This document shows, one piece after another, positions 18,229 to 26,620 of a stretch of DNA of 64,000 nucleotides. The DNA is taken from assembly GCA_016125495.1 (NCBI GenBank), contig WGLQ01000019.1, positions 83,827 through 147,826 on the forward strand. Reading direction: 5' to 3'. Position 1 is the first letter of the stretch. Every line of letters starts with the position of its first letter. The translations under genes and the position numbers were made by a program. The notes below the pieces were generated by a model, which worked only from the letters and a program-made list of their open reading frames with translations, did not search any database and was not told where the DNA came from. The stretch comes from Hyphomicrobiales bacterium. Its GTDB lineage: Bacteria; Pseudomonadota; Alphaproteobacteria; Rhizobiales; RI-29.

Positions 18229-18846
18229 CTAGCCCAGTTCTGCTCGCGGCGAGATCGTGCCGTCGGCCGCCAGGCGGTAGACCATCGGAACGCCGGTCGC
18301 GAGGTTGATTTCGACGATCTCTGCGGGCGAAAGGCCTTCGAGCGCCATGATGAGGGCGCGCAACGAGTTGCCGTGGGCCGCCACGATCACGCAACGCCCG
18401 TCGCGCAGTTCCGGCCTTATCGTGCCCTCATAGTAGGGCAGTACGCGCTCGGCGGTATCAGCGAGGCTTTCTCCGCCGGGCGGGGCGATATCGTAGGAAC
18501 GGCGCCAGAGGTGAACCTGGTCGTCGCCCCAGCGGCGGCGCGCATCGTCCTTGTTCAGTCCGACCAACTCGCCATAGTCGCGCTCGTTGAGGGCCTCGGA
18601 CCGAATGGTTCGGAGATCGGGTTGGCCGAGTTCGGCGAGTATGATCGCGAGGGTTCGCTGGGCCCGTTTCAGGGCGCTCGTGAAAGCGAGGTCGAAGCGG
18701 TAGCCCGCGGCGGCGAGCCGCACGCCGGCTGCTTTGGCCTCGGCCTCGCCCTTGGCCGTCAGGTCGACGTCCTCCCAGCCGGTAAAGAGGTTCTTCTCGT
18801 TCCAGACGCTTTGGCCATGGCGGACGAGAACAAGCGTTGCGGTCAT
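18229..18846 (-). CDS. gpmA: 2,3-bisphosphoglycerate-dependent phosphoglycerate mutase
   Basis: 205 aa from the ATG at 18846. Interconverts 3- and 2-phosphoglycerate in glycolysis and gluconeogenesis. The phospho-histidine His10 is in [10 protein letters not shown] and the second histidine in [29 protein letters not shown] and [19 protein letters not shown] are GpmA-specific. Compact relative to E. coli GpmA (about 250 aa), as is usual in Alphaproteobacteria. It lies 55 bases after dapB on the same strand and is probably co-transcribed with it. Confidence 0.96.
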   Translation of the reverse strand: MTATLVLVRHGQSVWNEKNLFTGWEDVDLTAKGEAEAKAAGVRLAAAGYRFDLAFTSALKRAQRTLAIILAELGQPDLRTIRSEALNERDYGELVGLNKDDARRRWGDDQVHLWRRSYDIAPPGGESLADTAERVLPYYEGTIRPELRDGRCVIVAAHGNSLRALIMALEGLSPAEIVEINLATGVPMVYRLAADGTISPRAELG

Positions 18847-18901
18847 CGGGCGGTGCTCCTGTCGGCTGGCAAATTCGGGGCGGGCGCTGTCCCAATCGGT
18901 G

Positions 18902-19708
18902 TCACAGGCCGAGAACGTCAACCATCGAGAACAGGCCCGGGCCGCGACCACGGCCCCAGAGCGCGGCCTTGACGGCGCCGCGCGCGTAAATCGTCCGGTC
19001 GGCCGACCGGTGCGTCAGCTCGATACGCTCGCCCTGGCCGGCAAAGACGACCGTGTGGTCGCCGACGACGGAGCCGCCGCGCAAGGTGGCAAAGCCGATG
19101 TCGCCCTCGCGGCGCGGTCCCGTATGACCATCACGCGAGCGCACGGACCGTTCGGCAAGGTCGATGCCGCGCCCCTCGGCGGCGGCGCCGCCGAGCATGA
19201 GGGCGGTACCGGACGGGGCATCGACCTTGTGGCGGTGGTGCATCTCGACGATCTCGATGTCGAAATCGGCACCGAGAGCGGCGGCCACTTGGCGGGTGAG
19301 CTGGGTCAGCAGGTTGACGCCAAGACTCATGTTGCCGGCCTTGACGATGGTGGCATGGCGGGCGGCGGCGGCGAGCGCCTTCTCGTCATCGGCCGAAAAG
19401 CCCGTGGTGCCGATGACGTGGACGATGCGGGCCTGGGCCGCGAGGCCGGCGCATGCGACGCTGGTGGCTGGACTTGTGAAGTCGATGATGCCGTCGACGT
19501 CGACGATGAGGGCGAGGGGGTCGTCTGTGACCGGAACGCCACACTCTGGCAGGCCGGCGAGGGTGGCGGCGTCCCGGCCGATCCATTCGCTGCCCGGGCG
19601 CTCGATGGCGCCGGTGAGGCGCGCGCCCGGAACGGCGTCGATGGTCTCGATGAGCTGGCGACCCATTCGGCCCGCGGCGCCGATCACGGCCAGTCGCATC
19701 TCACTCAT
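18902..19708 (-). CDS. dapB: 4-hydroxy-tetrahydrodipicolinate reductase
   Basis: 268 aa. NAD(P)H-dependent step of lysine/diaminopimelate synthesis. Start ATG at 19708 with GGAGG upstream. The Rossmann motif GAAGRMG is at residues 10-16. [13 protein letters not shown], the active-site [15 protein letters not shown] and the late [10 protein letters not shown] region are conserved. The frame is open far upstream of the start, but that part mirrors pyrE. First gene of dapB-gpmA, divergent from pyrE across a 156-base region holding a palindrome. Confidence 0.97.
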   Translation of the reverse strand: MSEMRLAVIGAAGRMGRQLIETIDAVPGARLTGAIERPGSEWIGRDAATLAGLPECGVPVTDDPLALIVDVDGIIDFTSPATSVACAGLAAQARIVHVIGTTGFSADDEKALAAAARHATIVKAGNMSLGVNLLTQLTRQVAAALGADFDIEIVEMHHRHKVDAPSGTALMLGGAAAEGRGIDLAERSVRSRDGHTGPRREGDIGFATLRGGSVVGDHTVVFAGQGERIELTHRSADRTIYARGAVKAALWGRGRGPGLFSMVDVLGL

Positions 19709-19737
19709 ATCGTCCTCCAAGGTTCGTCCTCTGCCTA

Positions 19738-19759
19738 TACCAGGGCGCGCGCCGTGGTA
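19738..19759. promoter_or_regulatory. 22-bp palindrome between dapB and pyrE
   Basis: An almost perfect inverted repeat: TACCA-G-GGCGCGCGCC-G-TGGTA, with one mismatched pair. It lies in the divergent dapB/pyrE intergenic region, 30 bases upstream of the dapB start and about 105 bases upstream of pyrE. Its symmetry and position are those of a repressor operator; the cognate regulator is not known. Confidence 0.35.
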
Positions 19760-19864
19760 AAGCTCAGTGCGCCGGCCATGGCCCGGTTGGTGAAGCGCGG
19801 TCAGATTGCGCGGCCAGTGGCCGGGCCTGCCTGTTCGGGGACGAAAGCGGAAGGAAATCAGGAC

Positions 19865-20464
19865 ATGCGGGACAGCGAGATCCATGCCGATGCGGCGAGG
19901 CTCGTCGAAATCATCCGGGAGCGTTCGTTCTCCCAGGGCGCCGAGGTCAAGCTCGCCTCCGGCAGAAGCTCGAACTTCTATTTCAACATGAAGCCGACGA
20001 TGCTGCATCCCGAGGGGGCGACCCTCATCGGCCGTCTGGTTCTCGCCAAGTGCCAGGCACTCGGGGCCGAAATGGTGGGCGGCCTCGAGATGGGCGCGGT
20101 GCCGATCGCGACGGCGGTCGCAATCGCGAGCCATGCGGCCGGAAGCCCCCTCGAGGCCTTCTTCGTGCGCAAGGAGGCAAAGGCGCATGGAACGCGGAGC
20201 CTCATCGAAGGGCTCACCAGTGGTGGCACGATCGCCGGGCGGCGCGTCGCCATCGTCGAGGATGTGACGACGACGGGCGGCTCGGCGATGAAGGCCGTCG
20301 AGGCGGTGCGCGCGGCGGGAGCGCAAGTGGTCGGGATCGTCACCGTGGTCGATCGCAGGAAGGAGCGGCGGACGGTTTTTCGGGGGCGGGCCTGCGCTTC
20401 GAACCGGTGCTCGTGGCGGAGGCTTTCCGCTGAGGTGACGGGGCGCCCGACATTGGCGCTGTGA
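19865..20464 (+). CDS. pyrE: orotate phosphoribosyltransferase with apparent frameshift near the C-terminus
   Basis: 199 codons as read. Converts orotate and PRPP to OMP in pyrimidine synthesis. The N-terminal [20 protein letters not shown], the [11 protein letters not shown] loop and the PRPP motif [14 protein letters not shown] are intact. After IVTVVDR (about base 20356) the frame gives an unrelated basic tail ([11 protein letters not shown]). In the next frame the expected ending [20 protein letters not shown] continues to a TGA at 20433. Restoring one base between 20351 and 20359 rejoins them. This is either a real one-base deletion or a sequencing error. The lost part is only about 25 residues beyond the PRPP site. 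Confidence 0.9.
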   Translation: MRDSEIHADAARLVEIIRERSFSQGAEVKLASGRSSNFYFNMKPTMLHPEGATLIGRLVLAKCQALGAEMVGGLEMGAVPIATAVAIASHAAGSPLEAFFVRKEAKAHGTRSLIEGLTSGGTIAGRRVAIVEDVTTTGGSAMKAVEAVRAAGAQVVGIVTVVDRRKERRTVFRGRACASNRCSWRRLSAEVTGRPTLAL

Positions 20465-20639
20465 ACCGCATATATATAGAGAGTGAAGCGGGTGCGGCTG
20501 GGTGGCTGGACGCACGGGATCCTCGATCGGGACGAGAAAGGGTGGCCGCCGATCACGAGCATGTGTCCATGTGAGAGATCCGGAGGTTGGCAAGGAGCGT
20601 AATCGGCACGTCAACAAGCCAATCTCGAAGGAGAGATGC

Positions 20640-21152
20640 ATGAGAGTCGTTCGGCGTACGTTCGTTGCGGCTGCGATCGCAGCTGCCGCCCTGGTGCCCT
20701 TCGGGCTCGCGAATGCGGGTGGCCAGAAGGATATCGTGGACACCGCGGTTGGTGCGGGTAATTTCACTTCGCTGGTCAAGGCGGTGCAGACCGCGGGTCT
20801 CGTCGAAACGCTCAAGGGGCCGGGGCCGTTCACGGTTTTCGCTCCGACCGATGAAGCGTTCGCCAAGCTTCCGGCCAACGTGCTCGCCACGCTGCTCGAC
20901 GGCAATCACAACAAGGAGCTGGCCGCTGTCCTCACCTACCACGTCATTCCTGGTAAGGTGATGAGCGCGGACATCGCCGGCAAGAAGACCGAGGCGGCGA
21001 CCGTGCAGGGCGCAGCCGCGATGATCGACGCGACGGACGGGGTGAAAATCGAGGGAGCGAATGTCGTGACCGCCGATATCGAAGCCTCGAACGGCGTCAT
21101 TCACGTGATCGACACGGTGATCCTGCCGCCGGCGATGCGCGGCTCGTTCTGA
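20640..21152 (+). CDS. secreted fasciclin (FAS1) domain protein
   Basis: 170 aa. The ATG at 20640 has AAGGAG seven bases upstream. A signal peptide of about 26 residues ends at LANAGG. One FAS1 domain follows, with [29 protein letters not shown] (motif H1), [15 protein letters not shown] and the C-terminal [13 protein letters not shown] (motif H2). Bacterial FAS1 proteins are periplasmic or secreted and take part in adhesion; the partner is unknown. It stands alone, 170 bases after pyrE. Confidence 0.93.
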   Translation: MRVVRRTFVAAAIAAAALVPFGLANAGGQKDIVDTAVGAGNFTSLVKAVQTAGLVETLKGPGPFTVFAPTDEAFAKLPANVLATLLDGNHNKELAAVLTYHVIPGKVMSADIAGKKTEAATVQGAAAMIDATDGVKIEGANVVTADIEASNGVIHVIDTVILPPAMRGSF

Positions 21153-21194
21153 CGTCCCGTCGTTCCTGAACCGGACGGAAAGAGCCGTAAACTC

Positions 21195-21224
21195 GCGGGC
21201 GCGTTCCACACGGAGCGCGCCCGC
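21195..21224. terminator. GC-rich hairpin between convergent fasciclin and gamma-glutamyltransferase genes
   Basis: Stem GCGGGCGCG / CGCGCCCGC of 9 bp, with an additional inner TCC/GGA pairing around an ACAC loop. It sits in the middle of the 114-base gap between two convergent genes, so a bidirectional terminator is likely. No long T run follows on either strand. Confidence 0.5.
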
Positions 21225-21266
21225 TGTCGAAATCATCCGCCGCTACAGGGTGCGCCGGTGCAAATC

Positions 21267-22829
21267 TCAGACGATCGAAGCGGCGCCTTCGCGGCGGGGA
21301 TCGGCGAAGGCGGAGAGTTTCCCCTCTCGATCGACACGGACACCGTGGACGCCGCCGAAGAACATGTGCGGCTCTGGCCAAGCGCGCGCTTCGGGAAAGG
21401 TTTCGAGGAGGGCCGCGCGTTCGCCGCCTTCGAGGCCTTCCTCGAAGTCGGCGGTGCCACCGGTCTCGACATGGACACGTGGGGCGAGGATCGCCGGCTC
21501 GAGCGCCCGCCCGGCGATCAATTCGCACGCAACGCGCAGGATCGCGGAGCGAATCCGATTGGAGCCACCGCTTCCGAGTACGGTGCGCGCGCCCGAAGCC
21601 TCCTCGATCAGCGTCGGGCACATCATGCTGGAGAGGCGGCGATCCGGCTGCCAACCGTAGGCGCCGGAGGGATGGACGTCGGTCTCGCCGAGCATGTTGT
21701 TCAGCATGAAGCCGAGGGAGGGATGAACGAAGCCGTTCCCGGCTCCGTTCGAAAATGTGGCCGCTGCGATGGAGCCTTTGCCATCGGCAACGGAGACGTG
21801 CGTCGTGCCGAGACGGCTCGCCCTGTGGTTGGCGATGATCGCGAGGGCGGCGGCGAGGCGTTCGTCGGGCGCGGCGGGGCGCTTCGGGCCGCGGCCGGGC
21901 GACCGGCCGGAGTTGACCGCAGTCGTTGCGGCGATCTCGAGAGAGCGGTGCTGTAGAAGGGAGAGCCGGCGGGCATCGAGGGCTGGACGGTGTCGCTCCT
22001 CGGGATCGGTGGCGGCAAGAGCGAGAGGGAGAGCAACCATGGTTCCGCCCGCGGCCGGCGGCGGGTTGAGCGCCAGGGCATGGTCGCGAAAGTTCATGGC
22101 GAGCGGATCGCGGGCGATCACCCGGTAGCGGCGCAGATCATCGGGGGCGAGAAAGCCACCGGTACCCGCAACCGCTTCGACGATGATGCGGCCGAGTTCT
22201 CCCCGGCGATAGAAATCCGCGCCTTCAATGGCGAGATTGTCGAGCACGTCGGCATAGGCCGGGCTGCGAAACAGCTCCCCCTTGGAAAGGAGGCGTTCCT
22301 GGGGGGCGAAAAGTGCTCGGGCGCCCGGGGTCGCCGTGACGATCGGGGCGATGATCGCGAGCACGGAGCTTTGAAAGGAGGAAAGCCGGACACCTTCTCG
22401 TGCCGCCATGGCGGCCGGCTCGACGAGCCGTGCGAGGGGCAGCGTTCCGAGGCGTTCGTGGATGGCAAAGAAGCCTTCGAGGAAGCCGGGTGTCGCGGTG
22501 GTGCCGTTGCCGATGTGGAAAGTCTGGCTGGCGGTCGTGAAATCGGCTTCGACGGGGCGGAAATCAGCAAGGGCTTCCTCTTCGCTCGCGGGTGCGCGTC
22601 GCGGCGTCTGGACGAAGAAATCGAGGATCCCTGCCCGCGGGCGAGCGGTCGGACGAAGGAGGGCGAAGCCGCCGCCGGCGGGTGAGGCGAGAAGCGGTTC
22701 GGCAACGGTTGCGACCAACATGGCTGCGAGCAGGGCGTCGAAAGCGTTGCCGCCCTCGCGCAGGACTTCGGCCGCTGCTTCCGTCGTCATGGCGTGGCCG
22801 GAGGCAATGGCGCCGCGCCGCGATTTCAT
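21267..22829 (-). CDS. gamma-glutamyltransferase family protein
   Basis: 520 aa from the ATG at 22829. Ntn-hydrolase that autocleaves before a catalytic Thr; cleaves or transfers gamma-glutamyl groups, typically of glutathione. The nucleophile is Thr342 in GTTHVSVADGKGS. ASGHAMTTEAAAEVLREGGNAFDA, PAGGGF and the late GSGGSNRIRSAI (oxyanion region) fit the family. No hydrophobic signal peptide is seen at this start, so a cytosolic form is suggested. It lies 77 bases after pdeM on the same strand. Confidence 0.9.
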   Translation of the reverse strand: MKSRRGAIASGHAMTTEAAAEVLREGGNAFDALLAAMLVATVAEPLLASPAGGGFALLRPTARPRAGILDFFVQTPRRAPASEEEALADFRPVEADFTTASQTFHIGNGTTATPGFLEGFFAIHERLGTLPLARLVEPAAMAAREGVRLSSFQSSVLAIIAPIVTATPGARALFAPQERLLSKGELFRSPAYADVLDNLAIEGADFYRRGELGRIIVEAVAGTGGFLAPDDLRRYRVIARDPLAMNFRDHALALNPPPAAGGTMVALPLALAATDPEERHRPALDARRLSLLQHRSLEIAATTAVNSGRSPGRGPKRPAAPDERLAAALAIIANHRASRLGTTHVSVADGKGSIAAATFSNGAGNGFVHPSLGFMLNNMLGETDVHPSGAYGWQPDRRLSSMMCPTLIEEASGARTVLGSGGSNRIRSAILRVACELIAGRALEPAILAPRVHVETGGTADFEEGLEGGERAALLETFPEARAWPEPHMFFGGVHGVRVDREGKLSAFADPRREGAASIV

Positions 22830-22906
22830 GTCCGCTCTTCCACGTCGGTTCGCCGCTCCCCTCGCCTCGTTCGGCAGGCTCCACGTCGCCCGTCGTCCGC
22901 CCGCTG

Positions 22907-23614
22907 TCAATCCTCGCGCAGTAGGCGCGTCGCGACCGGATAGACGTCGTTCTGGCCCAGCATCCACACCTTCAGCGGTGCGTTCCCGAGGACGGGTGTG
23001 AAAGCCGGGTCGAGGACGTTGAGTCCGCCCGTGAAGCTGCCGAACGCAGGCATGATCAGGCGGCGGCCGTCGGAGACGAAACAAGGCCGGCGAACCAGGC
23101 TGCGGTTGATTTCGACGCGGGCCGCGGGATGGAGATGACCGGAAATCTCGAGGGTTGCCGGGCCGGAGCGCGGCGCGTGGCGAAGCTTCAGTCCGCCGAG
23201 CGTTGCCTCCGCGAGCACCTCGCCGCCGAGTGTGGCGGGTATTTCCGGGTCATGGTTGCCGGTGATCCATATCCAGCGGCGCCGGGCCTGAAGTGAGTGC
23301 AGCGCCAACAGGTCGTCGCTGGCGATGCGCTCGAGGGCGCCGCTGTCATGAAAACTGTCGCCGAGCGCCACCACGATCGAGGGCGAGAGCCGGCGCAGCA
23401 CGTCCTCGAGGCGCAACAAGGTGTCGCGGGTGTCATAGGGCGGCAAGAAGCGGCCCGCCGGGGCGAACGAACTCGCCTTCTCGAGGTGCAGGTCGGCGAA
23501 GATGAGGGCATCGCTCGCCGCGCAATGGAGCGCGCCGGATGCGTCGGCCCGCAGGGTTCGTCCCGCGATCGCGATATCGCATCCAAGGTTTCCGCCGCCA
23601 GCAACCTCAATCAT
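22907..23614 (-). CDS. pdeM: ligase-associated DNA damage response endonuclease PdeM
   Basis: 235 aa. Calcineurin-like metallophosphoesterase. The motifs are complete: FADLHLEK, ALGDSFHD, ITGNHDPEI and the late ISGHLHPAA. The ATG at 23614 overlaps the helicase stop by 8 bases; 11 upstream in-frame codons are an alternative. In the usual four-gene set it accompanies an Lhr-type helicase, an exonuclease and an ATP-dependent DNA ligase. Only the helicase is adjacent here. Confidence 0.92.
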   Translation of the reverse strand: MIEVAGGGNLGCDIAIAGRTLRADASGALHCAASDALIFADLHLEKASSFAPAGRFLPPYDTRDTLLRLEDVLRRLSPSIVVALGDSFHDSGALERIASDDLLALHSLQARRRWIWITGNHDPEIPATLGGEVLAEATLGGLKLRHAPRSGPATLEISGHLHPAARVEINRSLVRRPCFVSDGRRLIMPAFGSFTGGLNVLDPAFTPVLGNAPLKVWMLGQNDVYPVATRLLRED

Positions 23615-26204
23615 CGCCCTCGACCGACGCATCATCGTCAACGCCACGGGTCACCTCCTCGCTCAACGCCGCGGCCGCTTGCCGCAGCAACTCGTCGCGA
23701 GCCTCACCGGAAACCGATTCGCGTCCCACTTCCAGCATGATCGGAACCGAGAGCGGCGAGATTTCCCCGAGAGCCACATGCCGGATGTGTCCCTCGATGC
23801 GGGTCAGGAAGTCGTTCAGCCGGCCGAGGTCGAGGAGGCCCGTGGCCGCATCCGCCCAGGCCGCTTCGATCAGGATGTGGTCCGGCTCGTGGCGGCGCAG
23901 GACGTCATAGACGAGGTCGGTGGAGAGGACCATCTGGCGCCCGGATTTCTCGCGGCCCGGATGACGGCGCTCGATGAGGCCGGCGATGACCGCGCAAATG
24001 TGGAAGGTGCGGCGCATGATGCTGGAGCGCGCGAGCCAGTCCTCGAGGTCGTCGCCGAGCATGTCGACAGCGAAGATCGCGTCGAGGGCGAGTTCGCCAC
24101 GGGCGGTCATGGCGCCGAGGTCGCCGAGGCACCAGACGCCGAGGGCATAGTCCGTCGCCACGAAGCCGAGTGGGCGGGCGCCGGCGCGCTCGAGGCGGCG
24201 GGTGACGAGAACGCCGAGCGTCTGGTGCGCGAGGCGGCCCTCGAAGGGGTAGCAGACGAGATAGTGGCGACCGCCGCGCGGGAAGGTTTCGACCAGCACC
24301 TCGCCCGGGCCCGGCAGCAGGGAGCGCTGGCGCTGGAGGTCCAGCCAGTGGCGGACCTGGTCCGGCAGGCCCGCCCAACGCGTCTGGTCGGCGAGCATGG
24401 CGCGAACGCGCTCGGCCAGCGAGGTCGTCAATGGGAATTTTCCACCCTGGTAGGTCGGGATCATGACGTTGCCGGCCGTGGTCCGGCTGGCGATGGCTTC
24501 GGTGCCAACGAGGCCTTCGAAGCGCAGGATCTCGCCGGCGAATGCGAAGGTGTCGCCCGGGGTGAGCTGGCTGATGAACCACTCGTCGACCTCGCCGAGG
24601 ACGCGGCCGCCGTACGCCCGAAGCGTGGCGCCGGGCTCGCCGGGTCGCCCGGGAGCGCCGCCAGCATGACCCTTGCGGATGCGGCCGAGGCGGACCTTGA
24701 ACATCGGGGCATCGACGATGGTGCCCATGTTCATGCGGTACTGCTGGGCAAAGCGCGGGTGCGAGAGCCGCAGGCGGCCGTCCGGCAGGGGGCGCAGCTT
24801 GGCGAACCGATCGTAGGTCGAAAGCGCGTAGCCGCCGGTCCCAACGAAGGCGACGACACGGTCGAACTGGGCGCGGGTGACACACGAATAGGGCAGTGCG
24901 CTGGTGATCTCGGCAAAGAGGTCGGCCGGGTCGAACGGGCCGGCGCAGGCCATGCCGAGGACATGCTGGGCCAGGACGTCGAGGGTGCCCTTGCGCTCGA
25001 GGATGGTGTCCTGGGCGCCCTCCTCGGCCGCCTCGAGCGCGGCGCGGCATTCCAGAACCTCGAAGCGGTTGGCCGGCACGAGGAGGGCCGACGAGGGCTC
25101 GTCCATGCGGTGGTTGGCGCGGCCGATGCGCTGGAGGAGGCGGCTCGAGCCCTTCGGTGCGCCGACATGGACGACGAGGTCGACGTCGCCCCAGTCGATG
25201 CCGAGGTCGAGGGTCGAGGTGCAGACGACGGCGCGCAGCTTACCGGCCGCCATGGCCGCCTCGACCTTGCGGCGCTGGCCGACGTCGAGCGAGCCGTGGT
25301 GAAGGGCGATGGGCAGGCCGTCCTCGTTCTCCTCCCAGAGGCCTTGGAAATCCATCTCGGCCTGGCTGCGCGTGTTGACGAAGACGAGGGCGAGGCGGTG
25401 GCGGGCGATTTCGCGGTAGACATCGGCGAAGGCATAGCGGGCGGAGTGGCCGGACCAGGGCAGGCGTTCGCCGGATTCGAGGATGCGGATGGCGGGGCGT
25501 GTGCCGCCGTCGGCGTGGACGATGTCGGCGAGGCGGATGTGGGCGGGCTCCTCGGCGGGTCGTTGCGGCTCGAGGTAGGCGGCAAGTTCGCTCGGACGGG
25601 CGACGGTCGCCGAGAGGCCGAAGGCCGTGGCGTCCGGGGCGAGCCGTCGCAGACGCGCGAGATCGAGGGCGAGGAGGTCGCCGCGCTTGGAGCCGGCCAG
25701 GGCGTGCAATTCGTCGAGGACGATGGCGCGCAGGTCCGCAAAAAAGCGCTCCATGTCCGGTTGGGCGAGCAGCAGGGCGACCTGCTCGGGGGTGGTCAGG
25801 AGGATGTCGGGCGGCGTGCGGGTCTGGCGGGCGCGGCGCGAATGGGGGGTGTCGCCGGTGCGCGTTTCGAGACGGACGGGCAGCGCCATTTCGGCGACGG
25901 GGCCCGAAAGGTTGCGGGCGATGTCGACGGTGAGGGCCTTCAAGGGCGAGACGTAGAGCGTGTGGAGGCCGCGCCCGGCGCGGCCGGCGGCGAGTTCGAG
26001 GAGGCTCGGCAGGAAGCCGGCGAGGGTCTTGCCGGCGCCGGTCGGGGCGATGAGGAGGGTGTTGCGGCGCTCACGCCAGCGGTCGAGCATGGCGAGCTGA
26101 TGCTCGCGCGGCTGCCAGCCCCGGCCAGCGAACCAGCCGCCGAAGGGGTCGGGCAGCGTGGGCGGCGGTGGCCGGCGGGTGCGCTTTCCGGTCCTGTCGG
26201 TCAT
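23607..26204 (-). CDS. ligase-associated DNA damage response DEXH-box helicase (Lhr-like)
   Basis: 865 aa from the ATG at 26204; a TTG five codons upstream with GGAG before it is an alternative. Superfamily 2 helicase: Q-like PREHQLAMLD, motif I APTGAGKTLAGFLP, motif II VLDELHAL, motif III GLSATVARP, then helicase C with VFVNTRSQAEM, VCTSTLDLGIDWGDVDLVV (motif V) and QRIGRANHR (motif VI). A winged-helix and Lhr-core extension follows to the C-terminus. It belongs to the LigD-independent repair helicases paired with pdeM. The opposite strand is also open for over 900 codons but carries no family motif. Confidence 0.94.
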   Translation of the reverse strand: MTDRTGKRTRRPPPPTLPDPFGGWFAGRGWQPREHQLAMLDRWRERRNTLLIAPTGAGKTLAGFLPSLLELAAGRAGRGLHTLYVSPLKALTVDIARNLSGPVAEMALPVRLETRTGDTPHSRRARQTRTPPDILLTTPEQVALLLAQPDMERFFADLRAIVLDELHALAGSKRGDLLALDLARLRRLAPDATAFGLSATVARPSELAAYLEPQRPAEEPAHIRLADIVHADGGTRPAIRILESGERLPWSGHSARYAFADVYREIARHRLALVFVNTRSQAEMDFQGLWEENEDGLPIALHHGSLDVGQRRKVEAAMAAGKLRAVVCTSTLDLGIDWGDVDLVVHVGAPKGSSRLLQRIGRANHRMDEPSSALLVPANRFEVLECRAALEAAEEGAQDTILERKGTLDVLAQHVLGMACAGPFDPADLFAEITSALPYSCVTRAQFDRVVAFVGTGGYALSTYDRFAKLRPLPDGRLRLSHPRFAQQYRMNMGTIVDAPMFKVRLGRIRKGHAGGAPGRPGEPGATLRAYGGRVLGEVDEWFISQLTPGDTFAFAGEILRFEGLVGTEAIASRTTAGNVMIPTYQGGKFPLTTSLAERVRAMLADQTRWAGLPDQVRHWLDLQRQRSLLPGPGEVLVETFPRGGRHYLVCYPFEGRLAHQTLGVLVTRRLERAGARPLGFVATDYALGVWCLGDLGAMTARGELALDAIFAVDMLGDDLEDWLARSSIMRRTFHICAVIAGLIERRHPGREKSGRQMVLSTDLVYDVLRRHEPDHILIEAAWADAATGLLDLGRLNDFLTRIEGHIRHVALGEISPLSVPIMLEVGRESVSGEARDELLRQAAAALSEEVTRGVDDDASVEGDD

Positions 26205-26343
26205 CGATGGGGCGTCCAACGGGCCCGGCTCCGGAAAGGGTCGGTTGGCCAGCTACTCATGGGCCGGATGACGTGCTAGGGGACGGGCGGTCGAGGCGCC
26301 CGGGAGCCCGGCCAGCCGACACGAACCGGCGCGGAGTGAGGCA

Positions 26344-26616
26344 ATGGAAAGTTTCTTCGGCGGCCGGCCGCTCATGGTGCTGCTCAAGCTGGTCGTCATC
26401 TCGATCATCGTCGGCATCGTTTTGGCGGCGCTGAACCTCGATGCCGTGGCGATCATTCGCGGCATTCGCGATCTCGCAGAGCGCATCTATGCCATGGGGT
26501 TCGATGCCGTCGAGTGGGTGCTGCAGTACTTCCTGCTCGGGGCGATCATCGTGTTCCCCATCTGGCTCATTGCCCGGCTCCTGCGGATCGGCAGTGGCGG
26601 GTCGCGCAACGGTTAG
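26344..26616 (+). CDS. small integral membrane protein (DUF6460-like)
   Basis: 90 aa with two hydrophobic helices (about 11-30 and 60-82), separated by the amphipathic RGIRDLAERIYAMGFDAVEW. It resembles small rhizobial membrane proteins of unknown function; the DUF6460 assignment is from memory and tentative. It precedes the MATE gene by only a few bases and is probably co-transcribed with it. Confidence 0.7.
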   Translation: MESFFGGRPLMVLLKLVVISIIVGIVLAALNLDAVAIIRGIRDLAERIYAMGFDAVEWVLQYFLLGAIIVFPIWLIARLLRIGSGGSRNG

Positions 26617-26620
26617 CGCG

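Noticed and set aside
23502..26279. Plus-strand open frame of more than 900 codons opposite the Lhr-like helicase
   Set aside because: It has no recognisable domain and its composition (E/D/G/A/V/R) is the mirror of a high-G+C gene; the minus strand carries all helicase motifs.
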